A stretch of DNA of 58,218 bases from positions 1-58,218 of the IMG/VR virus record IMGVR_UViG_3300046171_000069; one strand, 5' to 3'. Under the pieces are notes generated by a model, which was not told the DNA's origin, did no database searches, and was given only the letters and a program-made list of their open reading frames with translations. The stretch is from a virus. Both the position numbers and the translations under genes were made by a program. Shown piece after piece: positions 26,205-35,880 of this stretch (position 1 is the stretch's first letter; every line of letters begins with the position of its first letter).

Positions 26205-26875
26205 TCAGTCTCCTTGGTTTGCATTCGCAGGTGAGTAAACAAAACCGCTTACCTCTGCAAAGGGTTGCCCTTGTTGGGGCGGGTTTAATGAAATCGCTTC
26301 GTTGGCCTCATTGCTTTGTGCTAACGAGACAACGAGATCTAGCTCCTCTTCGTTGAGGGCACGAAGGCTTGAAAGACTAGCTTGGCACGGGGCTATCCTG
26401 ATCAAACGAACAACGTGTTGTCACAGAAATAACAGGGTGTGCTGTGAGAAGAAAGATGTTGTGCATAGGCTTGCATTGGCATCTTACCTTCTACCGCTCT
26501 ACCAAATACCGATGTTGCTGGTAGTTGTAGTTGGTACACCTTGCTCAGGTCGTCCTCTAAAACAACCGCTAAACGCTGTGCGAATCGACACGCACGTCCA
26601 CCAGCTTGTCCTGACCCCTTAATGTTCTGGGGGCAATCCATACACCGAGATGCTTGTCTGTTATGCACAGGCACATCAGGCGATGGCTGGTTTGTATCCG
26701 CCGACCAGCACGTAGGTGGTGATGGGGTGTTGGGATCGAATGCACCGGCGTAGTAAGAACGAGATACCTTAGCGGCGTTTACCACAACAAATTTTATTGT
26801 GTCTTCTACCGTAGATACCTGTCTCCCACCCTCGATGATGCGAAACACTCCTCCACTTAGGCTAATCCGGTCCAT
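26205..26875 (-). CDS. Conserved phage protein with Cys motifs, frame broken by indels
   Basis: The N-terminal 158 codons read cleanly from MDRISLSGGVFRI and contain CWSAD, CMDCPQN and ACRF, a possible metal-binding set. After MQAYAQHL the frame stops. Shifting frame at a C-run near 26440 and at two more places before 26350 joins it to a C-terminal piece containing NEEELDLVVSLAQ that ends at 26205. At least three one-base errors are needed. The start overlaps the HTH gene stop (TGATG) and the end abuts the SSB ribosome site. Function unknown. Confidence 0.6.
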
Positions 26876-27194
26876 CAGACATCATCGTCAATAGGAGCGG
26901 TAAACATGTCAGCCCAATGCTCATCAGACTTATCAACCTCTGCCTGAGCTTCTAGACCATCAACCGTAATCTGAGCTACATCAACACCCAGTGCTTCGTT
27001 AAACGAAACAACGTTCGTTGTGCTGACTGAGTCAGGGCTTCAGATACATCGGCAATAGAAAACCGATAGGTGTTACCTACTTTTATGTAGGTGTTCTTGG
27101 GAATGTGTCCCTTACGCACCCAGCCTCTGATCGTAGATACAGATACAGAGAAGTGCTTGGACAGATCTTCGATTGGCACAAACGGACCGTTCAT
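26875..27194 (-). CDS. Helix-turn-helix DNA-binding protein (excisionase/MerR-like), frameshifted
   Basis: The N-terminal 50 residues (MNGPFVPIEDLSKHFSVS, STIRGWVRKGHIPKNTYIKV, YRFSIADV) are a classic helix-turn-helix-17/excisionase-like domain: helix, turn, RGWVRKGxIP recognition segment and a beta wing. A one-base shift near 27010 continues the frame for about 50 residues, through AQITVDGLEAQ to DEHWADMFTAPIDDDV, stopping at the start of the next gene (TGATG). It is probably a small regulator or DNA-remodelling accessory. With no integrase visible, a regulator is more likely than an excisionase. Confidence 0.65.
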
Positions 27195-27594
27195 GATTTT
27201 TTCCTCACTGCTATGGTGTATTCAGAATCGACATTGAGACCTTTAGGTACGATGTCGGGGTTCTCTTCGAGGAACGCTTTTCACGTTGGCTTGGTTAAGG
27301 CGCTTTTCCATAAACTCAGGAACTTCATGCTCAAGCACAAACTTGTGCATTTGCTCCCAGTCGCTAGTCCAGTACCTTGTCTTTCACCGAACGGTAAAAG
27401 AGACCTCAGAAGTTTTGACGCTTTCGAGACCATGCTCGTCTGCAGTAATCGAGTAGGGCGGTCTTCACCTTATCCATTTGTTGGTTAAGGCTGGACTCCT
27501 TCTCTTTATACTCCGCAGATAGCTTGGCTTTCTCGTCGCGGATCTTTAGGTAAACGCGTGTTAGCTTCTCAGCTAACCCTGCTTCTTCACTCAT
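27191..27594 (-). CDS. Helical hypothetical protein, frame broken by several indels
   Basis: Start at MSEEAGLAEKLTRVY, with AAGGAGACTCAA upstream. The N-terminal 55 residues are coiled coil (KLSAEYKEKESSLNQQMDKV). Successive one-base shifts near 27437, 27400, 27380 and 27280 recover LESVKTSE, YWTSDWEQMHKFVLEHEVPE and FLEENPDIVPKGLNVDSEYT before the stop, which overlaps the HTH gene start. The repaired product is about 134 residues. I recall similar proteins in proteobacterial phage replication regions; function unknown. Confidence 0.55.
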
Positions 27595-27655
27595 TTGAGT
27601 CTCCTTCGCACACGACACAAGTGTCGGGTTTTTCACTTTACTTACACGTTATGAG

Positions 27656-29203
27656 CTAGTCAAGCAGTTCTTTGTATAAATCGATCATTTTTGTGTGTAC
27701 GTCTATTCTACTATCTAGTAGTGAGTAAACACGCTTTTCTACGGGCGATCCTTGCAACTGTACGACAGTACATTTGTGGTCTTGCCCTGATCGATGCACG
27801 CGAGCGTTGGCCTGTGCGTAAGTTTCGAGGGAGCTGGTTGGTCCCCACCACACCACAGTGTTTGCGGCTGTTAGGGTGACACCGTGCGCCGCTGACTGCG
27901 GCTGGATAACAAGAACACGTGGATCGTCTTGTTCTTGAAACTGTTTGAAGATAGCTGTTCTGTTTGGCGCTGACACGTCACCACGTATGACTTCAGTCGT
28001 TATACCGTCTGATCTAAGTTTATCAGTGAGGATGTCGATGGTGTGCTTGAACGGTACGAACACCAGCACCTTCTTACTGCTTTCATCGATGACCTCTCGC
28101 AGTACCTTGTAGCGATGCTTGATGTCGAACTCTAATGCCTCTCCGTCATCGGTGTAGACTGCACCAGATGCTATTTGCAGTAGCTTACTCATATTGATAG
28201 CGGCGTTGGCGGCAGTGATCTCTTCACCTGCGGCTTGTATAACAAGTCTCTGCTTGAGGTCGTTGTAGTATTTGTTCTGTTGACGTGTCAGTTCTACCTC
28301 ACGCTTGGTGTAAACCATCTCAGGTAGATCAAGACATTCTTCTTTGGTAAATCGTATGGCAGGTTGTAGTGCTTCGTACACGATCTGCGTGGCGTTTTCT
28401 TTCGGCACCCATTTAAATTGTGTGACCTTGTGCATCACCATGTCTCGGAACGAACTGAAGAACCGTGGCACACCTACAGGATTGACTAGCTTCGCAAGTC
28501 CGTACGCATCAAGAGGTGACTGCGCGGCAGGTGTACCTGTCATCAACCACAACCACGTCTTGTCATTTAATAGTTTGAACAACGTCTTCCAGCGTTTAGT
28601 CTGTGGGTTCTTGTAGTGTGTTGCCTCATCGATAATGATGCAGTCGAAGCCGCCGTTGGCGATCTCATCGAGCACGATCTCTACTCCATCGTAGTTGATG
28701 ATGACGTACTCAGATCCCTCGTTAATAATCTTCTTCCGCTTTTGTTTGTTCCCGTAAGCCACCGACACCGTGCGGTGCATAGCAAAACTAAACAAATCAT
28801 TACGCCATGCACTATCCATAATCGATAGCGGGCATATAATCAGCACGCGGTTTATCTTGCCTTGCGTCATCAGAAAGTCCGATGCCCAGATAGCCGATGC
28901 GGTCTTCCCCGTACCCTGCTCGTTAAAGCAGAAAGAACGTCGGTTCATCGTAAGAAAGGCGGCTGTTGTCTTCTGGTGGTCGTATGGCTTGTATTGTCCG
29001 GGCCAGTTGTAACGTCCTTGAATAGGTGATGGGACGTTAATGTTTAAATTCTTGAGGCTGTGAGCTTCGTCTACACCCCAGTTAACAACAACTTTGTTAT
29101 CCGAAAGTTCCCGACTTTTTTGGACTGTCGTTGTCACTTTGTTTGGGTTCCGTAGGCGCAACAAAAGCGCCTTGTTGTCTAATATTTGCACGTTGTTCTC
29201 CAT
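27656..29203 (-). CDS. SNF2-family ATP-dependent helicase
   Basis: Up to 515 residues with the superfamily 2 motifs in order: Q-like region (YKPYDHQKTTAAF), Walker A EQGTGKT, motif II DEAT, motif III TGTPAA, and C-terminal motifs VLVIQPQSAAHGVTLT and ARVHRSGQ. It is a DNA translocase likely used in replication, recombination or fork restart. The start is uncertain: ATG 29203 overlaps the preceding gene by 107 bases, and GTG at 29137 is an alternative. The recognisable part begins at VVVNWGVDEAHSL. Confidence 0.88.
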   Translation of the reverse strand: MENNVQILDNKALLLRLRNPNKVTTTVQKSRELSDNKVVVNWGVDEAHSLKNLNINVPSPIQGRYNWPGQYKPYDHQKTTAAFLTMNRRSFCFNEQGTGKTASAIWASDFLMTQGKINRVLIICPLSIMDSAWRNDLFSFAMHRTVSVAYGNKQKRKKIINEGSEYVIINYDGVEIVLDEIANGGFDCIIIDEATHYKNPQTKRWKTLFKLLNDKTWLWLMTGTPAAQSPLDAYGLAKLVNPVGVPRFFSSFRDMVMHKVTQFKWVPKENATQIVYEALQPAIRFTKEECLDLPEMVYTKREVELTRQQNKYYNDLKQRLVIQAAGEEITAANAAINMSKLLQIASGAVYTDDGEALEFDIKHRYKVLREVIDESSKKVLVFVPFKHTIDILTDKLRSDGITTEVIRGDVSAPNRTAIFKQFQEQDDPRVLVIQPQSAAHGVTLTAANTVVWWGPTSSLETYAQANARVHRSGQDHKCTVVQLQGSPVEKRVYSLLDSRIDVHTKMIDLYKELLD

Positions 29204-29414
29204 CGGCGCGCCGTTCAGTCGGCGTCATATTACGGCTTTTTATTTGTTCTAATTGTCGGTCAACTGATTTGACGAGCTTCGGTAAGTCTTCAAGCTGAAA
29301 CTCGTCTAAGTAATTTGCGAACTCTACTCCAAGTGCGGACTCCACCTCGTGCATGTAGAAACCGCCCATCAATAAACTCCTCGCGCGATCCCATACGACT
29401 AAAGGGAAAGCCAT
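29097..29414 (-). CDS. Small phage protein upstream of the helicase
   Basis: A protein of 105 residues: a hydrophobic N-terminal segment (MAFPLVVWDRARSLLMGGF), a helical middle (YLDEFQLEDLPKLVKSVDRQ) and a polar, probably disordered tail. Its stop lies inside the helicase open frame, while its start abuts the next gene's stop. Not recognised. Confidence 0.55.
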   Translation of the reverse strand: MAFPLVVWDRARSLLMGGFYMHEVESALGVEFANYLDEFQLEDLPKLVKSVDRQLEQIKSRNMTPTERRADGEQRANIRQQGAFVAPTEPKQSDNDSPKKSGTFG

Positions 29415-29689
29415 TACACATTTCTCCGTGGGCCACGGCTTAAACGCCCACCACCTGCGCGGTTGCGACTACTACTTTGTACCTTGACGCCGTCCTTGTT
29501 AGACCCACCACGTGACAGCGGCTTCTTGTGCGCTACATCTTTACCCTCGCGCTTATCAGCCTTACCGTTGTTGTTAGCATCTTTACCTGTCTTATCCATC
29601 TTACGACGGGCACGTTGACGCTCCATACGATCTTCGTGTTCGCCGCGTGACTGCTGTAGCCTGTACTCTTTCTTGTAGTTACGTGCCAT
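29414..29689 (-). CDS. Basic protein with degenerate HNH-like motif
   Basis: A protein of 91 residues, very basic (RMERQRARRKMDKTGKDAN). The segment DVAHKKPLSRGGSNKDG followed by SRNRAGGG resembles the core of an HNH nuclease (DH-x-P-x-S-x-GG-x(n)-N), but the zinc-binding cysteines are absent. It may be a small nicking enzyme or just a basic nucleic-acid-binding protein. It is packed between the nuclease gene and the next hypothetical gene, with shared start/stop bases. Confidence 0.6.
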   Translation of the reverse strand: MARNYKKEYRLQQSRGEHEDRMERQRARRKMDKTGKDANNNGKADKREGKDVAHKKPLSRGGSNKDGVKVQSSSRNRAGGGRLSRGPRRNV

Positions 29690-30360
29690 TAGTTACTCCC
29701 GTTGTGTACACATACTGTTACTGGACAGTGGCGCTTACATAACCCACTCGGTCGGGCATTCCACACGTTACGTTTCTCAGCCATCTGCATAATCGAGTAG
29801 ATATTTGTCCACTTAGTCCACAGCATACCCGCATCGGAATCGGCGTAGCTATCTTTTACTAGGTCATTACTCACGACGAACAACAACCCAGCACGTACGT
29901 GCGTAATCTTTGGGTAGTGTGCGAACACCAACAGTGCCATCAACTCTAGCTGTCCCTTGTCAGCGTACTTCGCACTCTTACCTGTCTTGTAATCAATTAC
30001 CCATGCCAACCCGTCTTCTTCGTTGATAATCAATAGGTCAGCAATACCTCGGTACCACACTTCTTTGTCGTAGAAGCTACACGGTAACAAGTTCTCAGTT
30101 ACACCCAGCTTCTCTTCACACAGCTTCGCACCTTTCTTGGCGCTAAGTGAATCAAGCATGGCTTGCGCGTAGTCAAACATTTTAGGGAGTGGAGTGCCGT
30201 CTCGGATGTATTCCTCAGCGGCTGTATGGAACGCATTGCCGTAGCGAATAGCTTCAGTCTCAACGAACGGATACTCTTGGAGAATCTTCTCGTGATAGAA
30301 CTGTTTAGGGCACTGCTCAAAGGCTTTCGCCTTGCTAAACGACCACGGCGCTATACTCAC
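29689..30360 (-). CDS. PD-(D/E)XK exonuclease, Cas4/RecB-like with Cys cluster
   Basis: A protein of 223 residues. N-terminal FEQCPKQFYHEKI and YGNAFHTAAEE are the usual helix and His motif of PD-(D/E)XK_1 nucleases. The active-site strand pair is GIADLLIIN and WVIDYKTGK (D-x(n)-D-x-K). Cys17 plus the C-terminal CKRHCPVTVC form four cysteines placed as in iron-sulfur AddB/Cas4-type nucleases. It likely resects DNA ends in recombination-linked replication. It overlaps the polymerase gene at the start (ATGA). Confidence 0.8.
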   Translation of the reverse strand: MSIAPWSFSKAKAFEQCPKQFYHEKILQEYPFVETEAIRYGNAFHTAAEEYIRDGTPLPKMFDYAQAMLDSLSAKKGAKLCEEKLGVTENLLPCSFYDKEVWYRGIADLLIINEEDGLAWVIDYKTGKSAKYADKGQLELMALLVFAHYPKITHVRAGLLFVVSNDLVKDSYADSDAGMLWTKWTNIYSIMQMAEKRNVWNARPSGLCKRHCPVTVCVHNGSN

Positions 30361-32197
30361 TCACAATCTCCATACGACCTACCTGTACCACTCTCGCAGT
30401 CGATAGGTAAACCTGCCGCCCATGTTGGGACTTGGCGCATACAATCTTCGATGTACGCTTGTGCTTCGTCCACCTCTTCGTCACGTACACAGGCCACAAT
30501 CGAATCGTGAACTGTTAACACAACGCGGTATCTCTTGCTAATTTGTAGCATCTGCTCACCAATTATGCAACGCGCTACTGCTTGACACAGGTTCTCTGTA
30601 GCCTTCCCGCCGTAGATTCGAGTTCGGCCTCGACGGGTCTTGTAGCTGTACTCCAACCCGTTCTCGGTTTGTTCTGCTGATAAGTCGTTATACCGTAGCA
30701 ACAACCCTGACGGTAATCTGACAGCACGTTCCGATCCCAACACTTCCAACACACCAGCCTTACCTACCTGCATAGTGTCACCGTTGGTCATGTAACGAAT
30801 CATGTTCTGGCAGTTGCGCCACAAGTGGTTGATCTTCCAGTTGGACTCGCGATAAATGTTTATGATACGACGAGCCTCATCAAGCTCCACTTCAAACCCA
30901 AAGTTCTTTAGCTGTGCTTGGAACTTGACTGCGCCCATACCGTAGCCCGCACCGAGGATGGTGGTCTTACCTACAAACCGTTGATCTTTTGTCACGTCTC
31001 GCTTCGTCGCAACCATAAGATCCGCGAAGCCATCTTTACGTAAGACGTCCTTCTCCCTGCAGCGAATGCCGGCTGTTAGATCGTCCTGCCTCGCCATCCA
31101 TGCAAGGACCCGTGCTTCTATCTGAGCAGAGTCCGGCATCGATTAGGGCTATATCCTTCTGGTGAGAGGATACTGCTCTTTAACTTCTTACCGTTGGTCC
31201 ACGACTAGGTAAGGTTCTGCATATTGATCTTGTCATCACCACCCCAGCGCCCAGTGTGTGCGGCGTAATAACGTACGGGTACGGGTAACATGCCCACGCT
31301 TACCTGATGTCGATAAATCTCTGCGTGCGCGTTTCTTCAAGCGTACTCTTATTACCTAACCGCGCGGCAACCACTGCCTGTACTCGTGAGTCCTCGTGAT
31401 CCGACAACGCCTTGAATGCTTCGTCAGACTTAGCGAAACGCGAATGTTTCTTTGCCCGTGGTTGCACTGATCTTCATGGGCGGCTTGACACCTAACCCTT
31501 CGAGAACTTCTGCGAACTTCGGGTTAGACATGAGATCTTCTTTAGACACACCCGCTGTTTCGAGTAGCTGGTCCTTCTGCTCTTTTGTATCTTCAAGGTG
31601 TTGTTCGAGTAGCCCGATATCCAGATCTAACACAGGTTCAACAAACATACGGAGCGTACAGTCGATCAACTCCAACTCCTGCTTGGGGAACCCTTTACGT
31701 AGAAAGATGTTAAAGAGTTTGTAAGTTAGTTCGACGTCATTGATGCAGTAGTCACCGTACTGAGAAAGCTCCTGTGCCGTGAAATCGGCACGGCGTTTGC
31801 CTAACGCGTTTAGAACTTCGGTCCCCTTAGCGCCGATCTGATATCGTTCAGCAAGCGCCTTGAGACTTCCGCCAGCGTCCACCCCATGTAAAGCACGGGC
31901 GATACAAAGAGTGTCAGCGTAAATGCGAGGATGAACATCAAAGAGCCAAGACAAAATAGCGCCGTCAAACATAGTATTGTGAGCAAGTACCATAGCGTCA
32001 GACCAATCGAACGTGTGTAGGTATCGTTTGATCTCATCATGTGAACCACTTGCCCATTCAGTGCCTTCATTGTTTACCTTAACTCCTACACCGATAACTT
32101 CAAAACGACGGTCGCGGATGTATTCTTCGGTTGTTATCTTAGACAGAGAGAAGTCTTTGTCGTAGTACGTCTCAAAGTCCAAAGTGATCAGGTTCAT
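30357..32197 (-). CDS. polA: Family A DNA polymerase with 3'-5' exonuclease, frame broken by indels
   Basis: The N-terminal 255 codons carry the proofreading motifs: LDFETYYD (Exo I), AHNTMFDGAILSW (Exo II) and YCINDVELTYKLF (Exo III). At 31130-31440 at least three one-base errors interrupt the frame; other frames there give GKKLKSS and DxDSAQIEARVLAW (motif A). The C-terminal part has motif B (RFVGKTTILGAGYGMG) and motif C (VLTVHDSIVA). The repaired product is about 613 residues, the normal size for phage Pol A enzymes. It is the phage replicase. Its stop overlaps the nuclease gene. Confidence 0.88.
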
Positions 32198-32475
32198 CTT
32201 GGCAACCCCGTAAGACGCATAAACTTCTTAACCAGTCTTTTCCAACACACCCGCAGTTTTCTTGTGGTGCGTTTTGGTTTTGACGAGGCGGTCGTTTCTT
32301 CGACGTGTCGAGTGACAACCTCAGCAGTCATCCGCTTCGCATTCTCTTCTCTGGTGATCTTGTACGCGTAGCCATAAGACACCGACAAAACTTTCGATAC
32401 CATTCGAGGGCTAGCGTCAGGGTTTAACTTAAGATACTCACGTATCTTGTCTGCTTTTGACTTGTACTGATTCAT
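32194..32475 (-). CDS. Small basic protein with HTH-like N-terminus
   Basis: A protein of 93 residues preceded by AGGAGCACAAC, close to the leader sequence shared by other early genes. Residues 8-42 (KIREYLKLNPDASPRMVSKV, then YAYKITREE) read like a winged or simple helix-turn-helix. The C-terminus is Lys/Arg-rich. The stop overlaps the polymerase start. It may be a DNA-binding regulator; not certain. Confidence 0.55.
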   Translation of the reverse strand: MNQYKSKADKIREYLKLNPDASPRMVSKVLSVSYGYAYKITREENAKRMTAEVVTRHVEETTASSKPKRTTRKLRVCWKRLVKKFMRLTGLPR

Positions 32476-32546
32476 GTTGTGCTCCTATTGATGTTGAAAA
32501 AGCTATACGCGACCGGCATTGTCCGGCGCGACTTTGATACCAGTTG

Positions 32547-32786
32547 TCACAATCTGGTGGGGTCGAGGTCGTCGTCTAGCTCGGGGTGGTAGGCATCCTG
32601 CTCGCTCGCTTGCGCCAGTAGCCCGATTGATTCGTCGTCCGCGTCGGTCAGGCCATACACAAAGAACCCATCCTGTGTGAACCCTTCAAACGTCAGGCCA
32701 TCAGGACGTAGCCGGTAGCGGTCGTCACCTACTATGACCCATCCGTTCTCGGCGTATGCCTCTGGTGGGAACTTGTTAAATTCCAT
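32547..32786 (-). CDS. Small acidic hypothetical protein
   Basis: About 79 residues starting MEFNKFPPEAYAENGW. The middle has a beta-rich pattern (YRLRPDGLTFEGFTQDGFFV) and the C-terminus is acidic (ELDDDLDP). It overlaps the end of the VRR-NUC gene by about 11 bases. Not recognised. Confidence 0.55.
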   Translation of the reverse strand: MEFNKFPPEAYAENGWVIVGDDRYRLRPDGLTFEGFTQDGFFVYGLTDADDESIGLLAQASEQDAYHPELDDDLDPTRL

Positions 32787-33120
32787 GAACTCGCTCCTCA
32801 AAATCTAGTTCAAGCTGACCGGCGTCTCTCGCTTGACCCCCGATCTCAACCATCACGTCGTCGATGTTGGTTTCGTTTATGACTAACGCTATGCCTTGGT
32901 TTAGTTTTATATCATTCAGATTCTTTTCTTGCAATGGGGTAGGCTTATTTTTTCCTGCTTTACATTCGATACCAAAGAACAATCCTTTGTAACATCCTAT
33001 GATGTCAGGAACTCCGCTCTTACCGTATCCCCCGGTAACTGGATAAAAGTAATAAGCTCCCAACGTCTTAAGGTGTGCTACCACTTTCTTCTTTACTTTC
33101 GCCTCGGGTGTCATCGCCAT
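32776..33120 (-). CDS. VRR-NUC nuclease (Holliday-junction-resolvase-like)
   Basis: About 114 residues from MAMTPEAKVKKKV. The start is fixed by AAGGAGAGAACAAC upstream. It has the compact VRR-NUC signature: basic helix, YYFYPVTGGYGKSGVPDIIG (catalytic D) and FFGIECKAGKNKPTPLQ (E-x-K, then Q). It probably resolves branched DNA during replication or packaging. It is the first gene after a terminator and carries one copy of the 18-bp palindrome 15 bases upstream. Confidence 0.88.
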   Translation of the reverse strand: MAMTPEAKVKKKVVAHLKTLGAYYFYPVTGGYGKSGVPDIIGCYKGLFFGIECKAGKNKPTPLQEKNLNDIKLNQGIALVINETNIDDVMVEIGGQARDAGQLELDFEERVHGI

Positions 33121-33134
33121 GTTGTTCTCTCCTT

Positions 33135-33152
33135 GGTAGTCCACGGACTACC
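33135..33152. repeat. 18-bp palindrome, flavour A, upstream of the VRR-NUC gene
   Basis: Reads GGTAGTCCACGGACTACC on the plus strand: 8-bp arms around a 2-base centre. It sits between the terminator at 33165-33188 and the AAGGAGA box of the nuclease gene. Same family as the copies at 37932, 38005, 38590 and 39667. Confidence 0.85.
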
Positions 33153-33164
33153 GTTTTACAGACA

Positions 33165-33188
33165 CAAAAAAGGGGGCCGAAGCCCCCA
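33165..33188 (-). terminator. Intrinsic terminator on the minus strand
   Basis: GGGGGC (33172-33177) pairs with GCCCCC (33182-33187), with six A on the left (33166-33171) that become the U-run on the minus strand. It splits the early block, so the genes from 33120 leftward need read-through or a promoter in the 45 bases that hold the palindrome. Confidence 0.8.
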
Positions 33189-33203
33189 ACGTTTCTCACA
33201 CTA

Positions 33204-33524
33204 CTAAGACCGGTACACCCAAAAGGTATGCTCGTCGATACGTCTACCCACATCGTCAATCGACTGCATGGGTGGCTTTACCTTGAGCGTGTTAAGCACC
33301 GCCAGCTTTCGCTGTATCCATTCGGGCAACTCGTCCACCGAATCGTATGCCCCCTCAACTTGCGTGTCAACACCTTCCATACCAAAACATGAGACTAAGA
33401 CACTTTTCGTATTAGGGTATATCACAACGCGGTAGATGTTGTCATCGTGTGGTAACAAGTTATCTACAATACGTTCCATTTCCTCCAACGCTTGGATTGG
33501 AACGACCTTAGTCTGCAAGGACAT
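33204..33524 (-). CDS. Small hypothetical protein of the early block
   Basis: A protein of 106 residues with helical N-terminal part (PIQALEEMERIVDNLLPHDD), beta segment (YRVVIYPNTKSVLVSCFGM) and a PEWIQRKLAVLNTL motif. That motif resembles PEDLTRKLAVLQML in the next upstream gene, so the two proteins may share a C-terminal domain (related ends, different lengths). It ends just before a terminator and overlaps the upstream gene by 17 bases. Function unknown. Confidence 0.6.
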   Translation of the reverse strand: MSLQTKVVPIQALEEMERIVDNLLPHDDNIYRVVIYPNTKSVLVSCFGMEGVDTQVEGAYDSVDELPEWIQRKLAVLNTLKVKPPMQSIDDVGRRIDEHTFWVYRS

Positions 33525-34441
33525 AGAACACCCCGCGACCTGCGCTCACACCCACACCATCCACAAAGTCCTCGGTGTCGAGCATTTGCAGTACAGCAAG
33601 TTTACGTGTGAGATCCTCGGGTAACATGTCCTCGGTGTAGCGGTTGTACGCTTGGTCAAGCTCGTAGCTGTACGGATTGTCTTGCGTACCCTTGACGACA
33701 TCGAACAACATCTTGTCACGTGACTCGTATGCCATAACGCAGTAGAACGTCACACCTTCTGATGGCTGGTTAGCAAGCCGCTCATCTGCGGCGACCATCG
33801 CCTTCACGTCGCTCTCGAACTCAGGATCAAGGAACTCATGACCCATGTCGAGCAGGTGCTTTAGCTCTTTGTACAGTCTCGAATTCTGGTTAGGCTTTTT
33901 GTTGTATACGCTAGTCACAATGTCCACCACCTTCTCTGCTGTTGTACCTACGTCCTTAGTTAGCTTGTCGAACTCTTTACGCACACCATCCTTGAGCACC
34001 CCTGCTTTTATGCCAGCCAACCTAATCGGCGAAGGCCGACGCAGATACGTCTTAGCATTTTTGAGCGCGGTGTTTATGTTGATGGATGTTTTCGTGTGTC
34101 GGTTGTCGTTACCCCAACTGTACTTGTCGTTGGTAATCGCCCACGAGTGTACGCAGTACGTCGGTGTCCATCCGTTGGCCTTGTTGTCACGCACGTCGGT
34201 GTAACCGATCCAACCGATAGCCCACGGACAGTCGTCACGTGTCACCCAGTAAGACGTTCTGTTACGTCGAACAAACACAATGTCTGTCTCACGTGCACAG
34301 AGTGCTTTACCTACCTCGTCCTTGAACGTATCGAGATGTATGCGGTTCTGTTGTTCATCCTCACTGCCAGCCCAACCGTACTCAGTGCGCGGTCGGCGCG
34401 GCCTCCTTGATCTTCTCTACTGCAATCCAATTAAAGCTCAT
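33508..34441 (-). CDS. Hypothetical early protein, one frameshift
   Basis: Start at MSFNWIAVEKIKEAA (ATG 34441) after AGGAGAACAAC. One indel near 34390 breaks the frame; beyond it YGWAGSEDEQQNRIHLDTF leads into the long open frame. The repaired product is about 310 residues. It includes Trp/Tyr-rich YWVTRDDCPWAIGWIGYTD and a C-terminal PEDLTRKLAVLQML similar to the neighbouring 33204-33524 protein. No known domain recognised. Located between the nuclease and the VWA/MoxR genes, behind a flavour-B palindrome. Confidence 0.6.
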
Positions 34442-34456
34442 GTTGTTCTCCTATTT

Positions 34457-34474
34457 GGTAGTGCCGGCACTACC
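34457..34474. repeat. 18-bp palindrome, flavour B (perfect)
   Basis: GGTAGTGCCGGCACTACC, a perfect palindrome 15 bases 5' of the start at 34441 and directly before AGGAGAACAAC. It differs from flavour A only in the inner arms. Confidence 0.85.
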
Positions 34475-34475
34475 G

Positions 34476-34640
34476 TTATCCGTTGCGTACTTTGTCGTAC
34501 GCGTTTTTGATTACTTCGACCTCACGTTGTGCGGCCTTGGGTGTAAGCTCATCGTGGTGTAGCTCACCGCGCACAAGTATTGCGTTGCAGTGTTCTCTTA
34601 CGATCTTATCTATGATTGCTGTTGCAAATGCGTATTCCAT
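34476..34640 (-). CDS. Very small hypothetical protein
   Basis: A gene of 54 residues from MEYAFATAIIDKIV to AYDKVRNG. It is predicted helical and contains EHCNAILVRGELHHDEL. It fills the gap between the VWA protein stop and the palindrome of the next gene, with a GGAGACATGTGAT leader. It is short, but in a tightly packed block; moderate confidence. Confidence 0.5.
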   Translation of the reverse strand: MEYAFATAIIDKIVREHCNAILVRGELHHDELTPKAAQREVEVIKNAYDKVRNG

Positions 34641-34641
34641 A

Positions 34642-35866
34642 TCACATGTCTCCAGATTTTATGTGAACTTGCTTACCTGTATCAGGCTTTGCTGTTTTGT
34701 TGTCCAGTATGCACCATAGCACAGGACAGTCCCATTGACCCCATGATCCAAACACGTACCCATCAGTCAGTACCACACAGGCTTGCGGGTTGATGTTGTT
34801 GTCACGTATGTAGTTGGGTACACACTCGACGCTGGTACCACCACCACCGACTGGCTTGGTCGCCTTGGGTAGGTTGTCAAGCTCGTGTGTATCGTATGAC
34901 TCGTCACCACGTACGCTTGGAGTCCCAGTACAACACGCGTATGCGTTCTGGCATGAGCGATTGACAGATCTGACGTATCTCACTCATGAACAATGTCAAC
35001 TCGGTTTGACCAATAGACCCTGACGTGTCAATGGCTATGACAAGCTCGCCGACCTGATCGCTGATACCACTGGGCATATAGTACCCAGACGATACGTAAC
35101 GCCTGTTAGGACGTGACCACGTGACTATAGTCACTACCCGCACACGTGTTCTGGATGAACTCGCGTAGCACCTCGCGCCAGTTGATCTGCGGCTCCAGCA
35201 ACTCACCGAACCGATCACGCTCGGAGCCATCGCCTACCTTGCCAGCGACCATCGCACCCTGACGTATGGCCTCGTCGATGTCACGTGCAAGCTCGCGCTT
35301 CTCGTCGTCGGTCAACTCCTGAGCACCCTCCCAGTCGTGCTCGTCGAACCCGCCATGCGTATTGACTCCACTGGCAACGTTGGTATCGGTCACCGTCACC
35401 GTCGCCATCTTCTGGTGACGAGTTCTCACATAGATCCTTGAACACTCGGGCCGCGTCCCAACCACGGTACTTGTAGTCGCGGTGCCCTTGGGCTGGCATG
35501 ACTGCCCAGCCGTCGGTGTTGTCGTCGCTGATCTTGATGTTGATCACATGGTCACATGCGATGTTGGCAAGCGTTGGCGTCTTGCTTGTACATCCACTCC
35601 CACGTGGTGAGATGTTTGTACAGCTTGTGGTACACCTCGTGTAGTACCAGAAACCGAAGCTCAGGATCGTTTATCTCCTCGACAAACGCACGTCCGTACA
35701 ACTCATCACGTCCGTTAGTACACGCGGTGGGCACAGTGTCAGACACCGTGCGATCACCGACCATCACCACACCCGCCAGCGCTACATACTTGGGGTTGCT
35801 GATAATGTCATACACAGCTTTGCTTACACGTTGCTCCGCTGTCAGTTGTTTACCTATAGATAACAT
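34642..35866 (-). CDS. Metallopeptidase-like/VWA protein (MoxR partner), frame broken by several indels
   Basis: From MLSIGKQLTAEQR the first fragment carries a zinc-peptidase-like HEVYHKLYKH. The second and third fragments are acidic linker (TDDEKRELARDIDEAI). The fourth has a von Willebrand A domain with the MIDAS residues DTSGS, then GGGGTS and LTDGY in the last fragment. Frames shift near 35575, 35400, 35125 and 34920. The repaired product is about 408 residues. The N-terminal peptidase-like domain plus C-terminal VWA matches proteins that work with MoxR ATPases; the ATPase is the next gene upstream. I infer a chaperone or remodelling complex. Confidence 0.7.
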
Positions 35867-35880
35867 GTCGTTCTCCTTGT

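Noticed and set aside
26875-27194. Excisionase, implying a temperate phage
   Set aside because: The domain is excisionase-like but no integrase or attachment site is visible, so a small regulator is likelier.
26205-27594. Programmed ribosomal frameshifting as the cause of the broken frames
   Set aside because: The breaks are many, of both signs, and in varied sequence without a shared slippery site; random indel error fits better.
34096-34410. Plus-strand frames opposite the 33508-34441 gene
   Set aside because: Antisense shadows; the minus-strand frame has the ribosome site and a better protein sequence.
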